DNA of 64,000 bases from Sporobolomyces roseus (Eukaryota; Basidiomycota; Microbotryomycetes; Sporidiobolales; Sporidiobolaceae). The translations under genes and the position numbers were made by a program. Numbering within the stretch: the first letter of the stretch is position 1; the number at the start of each line of letters is the position of its first letter. Of the stretch, positions 55,641-64,000 are shown piece after piece. Where the stretch lies: NCBI GenBank assembly GCA_016617785.1, contig JADILM010000011.1, positions 558,001 through 622,000 of the forward strand. Reading direction: 5' to 3'. The notes under the pieces are model-generated. The model was not told the DNA's origin. It worked only from the letters and a program-made list of their open reading frames with translations, and did no database searches.

Positions 55641-56436
55641 ATGGCATCTCCTTCATCAGTCCCCATCACTTCCTCTCGCAAGTTGGTCCTACTCGGTGAA
55701 TCCGCAGTAGGTAAATCTTCTCTCGTCCTCCAATTCGTCAAAGGTCAATTCGACGATTACCGTGAATCAACTATCGGAGCCGCTTTCCTCACTCAAACCC
55801 TACCCGTAGCGAATGGAAACTCGATCAAATTCGAATTGTGGGATACCGCAGGTCAAGAGAGGTACAAGAGTTTGGCTCCTATGTATTATAGATCAAGTCA
55901 CGCTGCTGTAGTCGTTTATGATATCACTTCATCCGTACGCCTTACCCTCTCCCTTACTCCTCTCGCTCTGACTTTCCACCGTTACTGAATTCCCCAGAGT
56001 GTAGGCCTCTTTGGAGAAAGCTCGTTCATGGATCGCAGAATTACATAGACAAGCAGATCCCTCCATCTTGATCTACCTCGCAGGCAACAAATTGGATTTG
56101 GCAGAAGCTGGACAACGACAAGTGACAGAGGAAGAGGCCAAGAAGTTTGCACAAGAGGAAGGTTTGTTGTGGAGTGAAGTTAGTGCGAAATCTGGAAAAG
56201 GTGTCAAAGAAATCTTCCAGACTATTGGTATGTCTTTTCGCGTCTTCTCATTACTGATGCGAGCGGTCGCTAATGAACAGACTTGAGACGGTACAGCGGA
56301 TAAATTACCTATTGATACGCCAAATTCGGGAGTAAAGGGTAGAACTGGAGGTGCGAATTCATTAGCTGGACGAGGAGGAGTTGACCTCAACTCGGGCAAC
56401 GGCAGAGGAGCTACTGGAGAAGGTTGCGCCTGTTAA
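55641..56436 (+). CDS. VPS21: Rab5-family small GTPase (Vps21/Ypt5)
   Basis: Three exons (55641-55934, 56005-56227, 56297-56436) encode 218 aa. All G motifs are present: GESAVGKSS (P-loop), the switch I region [14 protein letters not shown] that is specific to Rab5, WDTAGQERY (switch II with catalytic Gln), AGNKLDL and SAKSGKG. The C-terminus ends GCAC, a dual-cysteine CxC prenylation signal. Rab5 proteins direct endosome fusion and vacuolar sorting on early endosomes. The length is normal. The acceptor at 56003-56004 is chosen because it restores the conserved [12 protein letters not shown]. Confidence 0.95.
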
Positions 56437-57000
56437 ATTCGGGAACCTCTATAAGTTGCTAGTCGATGACAATTCCCATCCTTCTTTCGCCGTTTTCCAT
56501 TTCGACTTCCTCTCATCCCCGTTCGACCGCTTCCTTTCGATTCCCCCTCTTCAACCTCAACATACCTTGTACCAACCACTTCCCGGTCTACTTGAACCCT
56601 TTTCCAATATACACCCTACCTCATTCATCTTCATTTTTCTCTCTCGCGATTCATTGATTGTTTCTACTTCTTTCACCCACCTTCTCCTGCTACTCGCGAA
56701 CCTTCCCCTCTTTTTTTTTTGGCTGGCCTACCTACTTGTGTGCTGTTTAGTCTTCCTCACTTTGATTGTAATACCTTCTTCACGAGCAATCTACACAGAC
56801 AATAATCGAATTACTTTTCTTTTTGAGGAGTTCCTCCTCCGTATACTCTCGCGAGAAAGGCTGAACGAAAAGATTACGCAACGTTGATGTGATATCATAC
56901 GATTATGATCGATGCCCCTTGCTGAATCAATACAACAAGTACCTCGCTCATCGCCTACTTGACAAACTGCCGAAACCCGTCTATATCCTCTGTCTCCCGT
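56437..57000. terminator. Convergent 3' region of RAB5 and DUO1
   Basis: 564 nt between two converging genes, CT/TTT-rich, with a poly-T tract at about 56709-56719. It should hold both 3' ends. Frames here are short and unsupported. Confidence 0.4.
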
Positions 57001-58316
57001 TCAAGTCGTCCCTCTTCCCCTTCCAATCCCACTCACTCCACCTCTACTTCTCAATCCCCTTACGCCCCTCACTCCACTGACACTCGCACTCCCCCTCCCT
57101 CCTCCCGCAACGGGAATGCCAGATCCATTACTGCTAATCGAAGCGTTCCCTGCTCCTCCCCTCGTACTTGCCGATACTGTTGATCTAACTCCGCCTCTCG
57201 TCGTACTACCCCCCACTACTCCTCTCCCTCTTATTACACCTCCTCGAGTCCCACCAGCCGTTTTCCTCCGCTCGAGATCTTCCCGATTCCTTTCTTCCCT
57301 CTCCACTCTCCGTCTCTCCTCTTCTTCAGCTAATCGTTCTCGTTCGATCGATTCGAGTCGAAGACGTTCTTGTTCCTCTATCAAAGCTCGTTCTCGAGTT
57401 CTCAAGAAATCCTCGTCCTATTTCAAACGCGAACCTCTCTAAAGTCAGTGAGAGTTACGTAGGGAGAGGGGAGGGAAGAAGGGGGAGAACGTACAGCTTG
57501 GATTCCGTTGTAATCTGGATCTAGGAGTAAATCTTTCGTATGTTCTGCTTGAATACAAATTCTCGAATACAGATCGAGGAGATCATGTGAAGTCGCAGAT
57601 GCAGCTGCTAGATGCTGTACATTCCTCCTTCCATCACGCATCAGCGTTTTCTTCGCATGGGTCGAGAGGAAAGGGAAAAGGGAAAGGGAAAAAAAACGTA
57701 CAGTCATATTCCCTTCTGTAAGTTTGAGCGACCCTACAACTTGTTCCAAGATCTTGTTCATCCCTCTCAGTTCATCCCGCTCTGCTCGTAATTCTCTGAT
57801 CCGTTTCTGGTCCTCTTCCGAGAATGAAGAGAATCCTTCAATCAATAATTCTTCTTCTTCCTCTTCCCGCTCCTCTTCTGCCTCTCCTCCTTCATCTTCG
57901 CTCCGCCGTCGAGGGGTCGTTTGTGATTGTGCTTGACGCGTCGAGGTAGAAGTTGAGAGGGAGAAAGGTTGTGTGTTTGTTGAAGCAGCCATTGAACCCC
58001 CAAACTCGAATCCTCCTCCACTGCTTCCCTTCGCACCATGTGACATCTTAACCGTCTTCTCTTCCTCTCTATCCAATCTCTCCGTTTCGTCTCCCTCCTC
58101 TGTATCTTCGAGTGATCGTGGATGATTAAACAATCCGAAACTATCATCCAAATCGTCTCCTCCCATAGCTAATGACATATCTTCATCTTGCAGTAACCCT
58201 GCAGCTCCTAATGAGATTCGTTGGGTGTTTGGAGGGCGGGTTCGATGTGAGGTGAGGGAGAAATCGGCGAGGTTAGATGAGAGGTCTGAAGGGTCTGCAT
58301 GAGGAGGAGACGACAT
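57001..58316 (-). CDS. DUO1: DASH/Dam1 complex subunit DUO1
   Basis: Three exons (58316-57702, 57614-57495, 57417-57001) encode 383 aa. The conserved Duo1 core is LRAERDELRGMNKILEQVVG followed by SLKLTEGNM and HDLLDLYSRICIQAEHTKDL and LLDPDYNG. It is preceded by a ~180-aa acidic, disordered start and followed by an Arg/Glu coiled coil (RERALIEEQERLRLES) and an RGG-rich tail (RGGVIRGRGVVGG). Duo1 belongs to the ring-forming DASH complex that couples kinetochores to spindle microtubules; the complex is essentially fungal. The Gly/Arg tail is typical of filamentous and basidiomycete members. The acceptor at 57418 was selected over a nearby AG because it keeps the frame. Confidence 0.9.
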
Positions 58317-58867
58317 GAGAGACGCGTCAAGCTACTGATAGCTAAACGCAATTGGGTATGGGATGCAGTCGAAGCGAATGGAGTGAAGAGAAAAAGAAGC
58401 AAGTTCGCGTTTACCTGACTTTTTCGAAGTTCTTCAAAGGGGAAAGCGAATCGTCAATCTCTCGTTCTCTCTGAGCGATGGTAAGCATCGAGACTGAATG
58501 GTGTAGCATTCAACTAGGGAAGGAATGAACAAGAAAAAAACCGGAATGTTTGCGAAGTAAGGGGAAAGAACGAAAAGTACGAGAGAGAGTGAGAGAGACG
58601 AAACGACGAAGAAAGACGATACTAGGAGATAGAGAGCGAGAGGAGGTAAAGACCATGCACAAGTAGAGAGAAGGAAACAAAGAGGGGGGTTGCGAAATTA
58701 TGTATGAAGAGAGGGAAAGGGAGAAATAAGAACGATGGAGATGAGTACAGCTTTGTAACAAAAGAGAGGGATAAACAGATAAGTGAAAGAGGAGCCTGTG
58801 TGATTGTGACAGTCAGTACAAGCTAGAGAGAAGGAAGAAGAGCTAGAACTTACGAGAGAAGGATTTT
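58317..58867 (-). other. Spacer between KIN4 and DUO1
   Basis: 551 nt on the path from the KIN4 stop to the DUO1 start. It is purine-rich on the plus strand, with GA repeats near 58580-58680. It should contain the KIN4 3' end and the DUO1 promoter. Two TTGCGAA heptamers occur (about 58544 and 58689). Confidence 0.4.
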
Positions 58868-61800
58868 CTAAACGACAGGACCCAATTCGAGTGAAGTCAA
58901 AAGTTGTTCGTAGACGTGTTTGTAACTCCAAGGTCCACCTTTCATCCTCTTGATATCGACGCAATACATCTTGTCCAAATTCTTGACCCTCGTCAACTCG
59001 ACGACGAACCTAACTTCGTCACCTGCATCTGCGGTTTTGTCTCCTCCATAAACGGGAAGAGGTTGAGCGGGAGCAGCTGGGGTGGCATTGTTCGAGAGGG
59101 AGAGCATTGAGAATTGAGAGACCGAGGTGGTCATAGTGGAAGAGAGAGGGTCCATGTTGGGATCGGGTGAACCGGGGGAAGAGAAACTTGGGGAAGTTGG
59201 CAGAGAAGGCGAGGAACCGGAACCGGAGGCGTACTTGTCCCTACGGTTGAACAAGGATCGGAAACCCATCGAGGGTGATTGAGGGATTGAGGGAGAAGCC
59301 GGGAGACCAGTTCGTCGATCGAGAGTATTGGATGAAGCGGGTCCGATCGAGGATGAAGTCGAATGAGTGCTTCCTCCTCCAGCAAGACTCGGTCGTAGGC
59401 TGCTATTCGTCGCGAGTGCCTTCTTGCGACTTTTGCGAACGCATTTGATTTCTGATAAAATCGAGATGACAAGGTGAGATTCCGTGGAAGAGAGAAAAGT
59501 AGGGAAGCAAGAGCTCACTGTAATCTCCTTCCATCGCCATATCGACACCCAGATTCCACAGAGCAGTCTTGAGCTCACCGATAACATCGTTGGGAGATCG
59601 GTAGGTGACTGCGTTCTTGTCGAGAGCACCTTGATGGAATCTCAATTTCGTAGGTGCGAAAGCGGGACCTTGAACTTGAACCTGTACTCGAGGGGGAGCA
59701 ACAACAGGTTGAGTTCGTTCGACAGGAGCGACGGTTGGTTTGGGTTGAATCGTCGATGCAGCTGAAGTCGAAACGGTCGTGGCGGCAGTCGAGGCTGAAG
59801 TGATGCTGTAGTCGCTTTGAGCTCCCGATGCTGATCGAGACGAAGGTGCTGAAGGTGTTGATTCGACGATTTGAGGAACGGTCGTGACTACAACGGAAGG
59901 AGCAGGTTCTGCCGAAGAAGAGGAAGAAGGCTGAGGCGAACGCTGAACGGGTTTCTCCTCCTCCTTGATACTCGCTACACTCGGAGTTGAGGGTTCGGCT
60001 TTTCTCGAAGCGGATGAGACTGACGGTGAGCGATCAAAGTCGGTAGTGATAGGCGCGAGGTCTCGTTCGTATCCTTTCGTCCCTCTTCGTCGGAACCAAT
60101 CCATGACTGCTTTCGCTTTTCCTGAAGGAGTCGCTCCAGCTTGAGATCCAGACCAGTTCGCTTCGAGATCGGCAGATAGTCGTTTGCTTTGACCGGAAGT
60201 CGAACGAGCGGTACCGGGTCGGTTGACCCAGGCAGGAGAAGTGGGAGTTGTGGGAGTCTTGGGAACGGGAGGAGGGAGCATCGAGTTTGAACCGGGAGTG
60301 AGAGTGCTCGAACGATTCCTCGACGAGTCTTTCGAAGTTGCAATTTGTCCATCGAGATTCGCTTTCGCTTGCTTCGGAACCTTCGAGCTGACGCTGTTGC
60401 GGAAAGGTTGCAGACTCATTGCTTTTTGACGTCGAGTCGCTTTCCTTCGATTCGTTACTTCGTCGAGAGCCGTATCCTTCGCTGAAGAGGTCGAATCTGC
60501 TCGTTCCCCAGGTCCAGAAGATGACTTGTCGACGCTCGTGGTGGATCCTCCCAAGAAAGATCGAATTGAGAAGCGGTCTGAAGGAAGGTTGGCACGAGGT
60601 CGTTGAACGGTCGATGCTGTAGAATCTTTGCGAGTCGCTGGCACTTGCGTCGACGCTGAACTCGAAATGCTTGCCTTTTTGACTGGTTTGGGAGCCTCGA
60701 CTTCGGTAAGAGTTGGAGGAGGAAGATTCGAGACTTCGCTCGGTGCGAAAGATTGAGCAGGGGATCTCGAGCTCTTGCGTTTCCGAGGAGTATCCGTCGA
60801 TTCGTTGACGATTTGAGGAGGAGTCGAAGGAGTAGGGAAGGGAATGAGGGGAGGAGTAGCGGAACGAGGAGTTTCGACTTCGATCGGTGCAGCAGGAAGA
60901 ATCGGTTCGGAGGGAGTCAACGTCTCGGGAGAAGCGGCAGGAGCTGAAACAGAGCGAAGGAGATGAGCGGAAGTCAAGGGAAAGGCAAGAGAAAAGATTG
61001 TGAACTCACCTTCTTCGACGACGGGCAATTCAGGTTCTTGCTCCTCAACTGCATCCTCCATAACGACGTCCTCGCCAGGTGCAGTCTCGGTCGTTGTCGA
61101 GACACTGACAGCCATCGAAGGAACAGGTGAAGGAGCGAGATCCTTTCTCTCTGGTTCTTCGACGACGGGAACACTCAAACCCGCTGCTTCCTCAGCGACG
61201 GCGGGAGTAGGAACGGGCGCAGTCATCGGGACTTCTTCGAGTGCGACTGGCGGGCTGAAGTCTTCTGGGATATCGGTCGAGGTCTCTCGCGAAGGAGTCG
61301 GTCGTCGACGAGAAGAAGCGGAACCTCCATCGTATTCGACCTGGACTGTCGCGCGGTGCGCTTTCTTCCTCCAATCCGACGACGAGTCGGCGTTGGCGGC
61401 ACCTGAAGAAGGAGCGGGAGGAGGGACTCGAGTGCTCGTTCGTCGAGTTCGAGTTGGAGCAGCAGGAGCGTCGAGCATGACTTGATCTTCTGGGGGAGTC
61501 GATGAAGTGGCAGCGGGAGCGGAGAGAGAAGGGGCCATGGCGACGGACGAAGGAGATCGAGTTTCGAAAGAGAAGGGATCGGCTTCGGCTTTGACGAATT
61601 GAGCCTGAGTCGTTGGAGGTGAAGAGCTGACGTAGGCTCCTGAACGTCGGTTCGAAGAGGAGGAGCGCTCTCCGACGACCATGGGTCGAGAACTGGTCGA
61701 AGATACGCGGGATCGAGGAGAGACCGTTTGTTCTTCGATGATGGGAGCGGGAGAAGTTGTCGAAGGAGGTGTTGACGCCATCGAGTACTGTTCGAATCCT

Positions 61801-63675
61801 TGTTGAGCGAGAGGTGCTGTTGCCGTCGACGAGGTGACCATCGCACTGCGATGTCTTGCCGCCGAGGTCGAAGTCGCAGGGATTCCCATTCCACTCGTCG
61901 AAGTTTGACTCCTCGACATGGCGGGAGCGAACCCTTGAGCCGCGAGTGCTTGAGCTTGTTGTTGCTGTACGAGCCACTGTCGTTGAACCTCGAGAGCATG
62001 TCGTTTCGCCATTTCCATCTCTTGTGCTTGATACTCGAGTTGTTCGACCGATTTGTCGAAAGCCGAAGCGTACTTTCTCAACCACGAGTGACGAGTGACA
62101 TCTTCGATCGTACATCGTTGAGTTGGTTCAGGGACGAGCATCATGTGAAGGAGTTGACGAGGTTCATCCGTGATCCATTCGGGGAAGATGAGTTCGGTAT
62201 TGAGGATGTACTTGTAAAGTAAATTGATGTTGTCTCCTTCCGGATTCGCTGGATCGTCATCGTAAGGGAGATAACCGGCGAGCATGGCGTAGAGGATGAC
62301 ACCACAGGACCAAACATCGACAGCGGTACCGATGTATCGACCATCTTGAACGACCAATTCGGGAGCAGCGTAACAAGGAGAACCGCAGGAAGTCGCCATG
62401 AGATCCGTCTTTGCATCGTTGAAGCGATTGGCGAATCCAAAATCGGTGATGATCACGTTACGATTGCGGTCGAGGAGGAGGTTCTCGAGTTTGAGATCTC
62501 GATGAACGACTCCTTTTCGGTGAAGGTATGAGACACCCGAGATGAGTTGTGCAAAGAGTCGGGATGCGTCTCGTTCCTTGAGGTATCGGTGAGCGAGGAT
62601 GTGGTCGAACAGTTCTCCGCCTGTGGGCAAAAACAGGAACAAATCAGTCACCGGACAGTGCGTTATTCGGATTGGAACTTTCGCTCACCTGAAGCGTATT
62701 CGAGCACGATACCGATGTACTTCTCCGTCTCGATAACGTCGTAGAGTCGAACGATATTCGGGTGTCGAACCATCTAGAAGCAAATGCAGATGTTTCATCA
62801 GTTTTCGATTCCTTTCTCTCAGACTAGTCACGAGAGCAACGTACCTTCAACACTTCAATCTCTCGTCTGACCTTCTCCCCTCTCTGTGCCGTATCGACAT
62901 TTCCCCTCTTGATCAATTTGATCGCAACATCTTCTCCCCATCTCTCTCCATGAACTCCCAATTTAACTTTCCCAAACTCTCCTTCTCCCAAAGTTTGCAA
63001 CAAGATGTAAGGACCAAAGTAAATCTTTTGTCGAGGCATCGGGTGAGGGTTGTAAAGGTGAGGGTAAGGGCCTTGTCCGGCAAGAGATGATTGAGTTGGA
63101 AGGTATCCAACGGATTGGCGAGATCGAGATGAAACGCTTCCTCCTGGGCCTTGCGCTACTACGGGGGAAGGGAAGTACTGCTGTTGTTGTTGCTGAGTTT
63201 GAGCCTGAGGGTGGTACTGCGGTTGTTGTTGAGCATGGAAAGGAGGAATGGGAGGAACCGCAGGAATCGCTGAGACTGAAACCGGTCGATGAGCGTGAGC
63301 ATGCGCGTGCGTCGTCTGGTATTGAGCAGGGAGAGGTGGGGAGGGTTCATATCCATGCGATTGAGAGTTCCGTCGACTAGGAACTGGAACCGGCGCGCTA
63401 CCATTTCCAGTCGATCTCCGTTTGTTCGGGTTGAAAGGTGGAATTACAAGACTCGCGTCATAAGATGGTCGTGGTCGATGATTCGAGGTGGAAGTGGAAG
63501 GTGGAGTTTGAACAGGAGGGGAAGGGTAACGAGAAGCGGGATCTTCAGTTCGACTCGAAGTTCGTTTACTTCTTCGACGGTCATCGGGAGTGGAAGGGGA
63601 GACGGGCTGGTCGACGAGTTGCGGGGGAGATTGAGGAGTCGGAGAATAAGGGAATGCGGTAGAAGGAGTCGCCAT
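58868..63675 (-). CDS. KIN4: Kin4-family Ser/Thr protein kinase with a split KA1-like C-terminus
   Basis: Five exons (63675-62845, 62773-62689, 62620-61010, 60943-59519, 59451-58868) encode 1511 aa. The kinase domain (about 222-500) starts at [20 protein letters not shown], with VAIKLIKR (Lys), [20 protein letters not shown], a T-loop [14 protein letters not shown] and [20 protein letters not shown]; the overall pattern matches yeast Kin4. A very long Ser/Thr/Pro-rich tail follows. The end carries [18 protein letters not shown], then [15 protein letters not shown], a disordered insert, and [20 protein letters not shown] followed by [14 protein letters not shown], which together look like a KA1 domain. 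Kin4 enforces the spindle-position checkpoint in yeast. The third intron (61009-60944) is 66 nt, in frame and stop-free. Confidence 0.9.
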
Positions 63676-64000
63676 TTCGAAGGAGAGACTGTCCTGTAGA
63701 TAAAGAGAAAAGAGATTCCAGTCAGTTCTGAATGGATCTCATAACCGCGTTTTTTGTTTCCTTGATGTTCTGATCTCCCTTCAAATTTTCAAACAAGGTC
63801 ATCCTGATCGTCTGAGTCACCTTTGAAGTCATCAAGAGATGATCCACTCTCGTCTTTTCCAACGAATTTCCTGTGCATCTCGCTAATTCCGATTCCGATT
63901 CACCTCAACCTGACCTAATTCGCGTTCCCTGATTGTCTATAGCTTCTTTAAAGTGATCTTGGACTGTGATCTGACCTAGTAACGCGCTGTTCGCCTCGTC
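63676..64000 (-). promoter_or_regulatory. KIN4 upstream region (window end)
   Basis: 325 nt upstream of the KIN4 start. No frame or repeat is supported; another gene may begin beyond the window. Confidence 0.35.

Noticed and set aside
61192..62115. Long antisense-frame ORFs inside KIN4 (up to 307 codons)
   Set aside because: They lie opposite or out of frame with a kinase exon of clear motif content; low-complexity Ser/Arg codons keep alternative frames open.

Overview
The window is nuclear DNA of a fungus, almost certainly a basidiomycete. Genes are packed on both strands, and most are split by many short GT-AG introns of roughly 50-80 nt. The gene content is fungal: a DASH kinetochore subunit, a Kin4-type kinase, a TRPY/Yvc1 channel, Set2 with WW and SRI domains, and an Msc7-type aldehyde dehydrogenase. 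A Clp1-like developmental protein points to Basidiomycota. The subphylum cannot be fixed from sequence alone. Exon boundaries were assigned by hand from splice consensus, reading-frame closure and family motifs. For nearly every gene the summed exons are a multiple of three and end in a stop.

1-8.1 kb: the 3' end of an unknown gene; LHS1 (ER Hsp70-like chaperone ending KDEL); a coiled-coil membrane protein; RPA49 of RNA polymerase I. 8.1-19.5 kb: SET2 (divergent from RPA49); a small unknown gene; RPS9 with an unusually long first intron; a small unknown gene ending just before OCT1 (mitochondrial intermediate peptidase); a 289-aa unknown protein. 19.8-26.8 kb: a 1022-aa disordered protein; MED7; a small four-exon gene directly behind MED7; a secreted CAP/PR-1 protein.

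27-36 kb is the most unusual stretch. Two con-6 (conidiation protein 6) genes face each other as an inverted repeat of about 770 bp per arm around NIF3 and an RS-rich nuclear protein, and a CPD photolyase follows. Promoter, 5' leader and first exons of the con-6 pair are nearly identical, while the first coding intron and the 3' halves are not. In both copies an upstream exon reads in frame into the con-6 coding sequence.

36-52 kb: three intron-containing tRNA-Leu(AAG) genes. Two form inverted repeats bracketing the Yvc1 channel gene, and all three share an upstream block. Also here: a DUF89 phosphatase, a small one-pass membrane protein, a seven-span membrane protein, the Clp1-like gene and the MSC7-like aldehyde dehydrogenase. 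52-64 kb: a two-RRM Mei2-like protein, an RGG protein, Rab5, DUO1 and a large KIN4-type kinase with a KA1-like end.

No transposon with coding capacity, CRISPR array, rRNA or biosynthetic cluster was seen. The best candidates for something undescribed are the con-6 pair with its in-frame upstream exon, and the small gene abutting OCT1.
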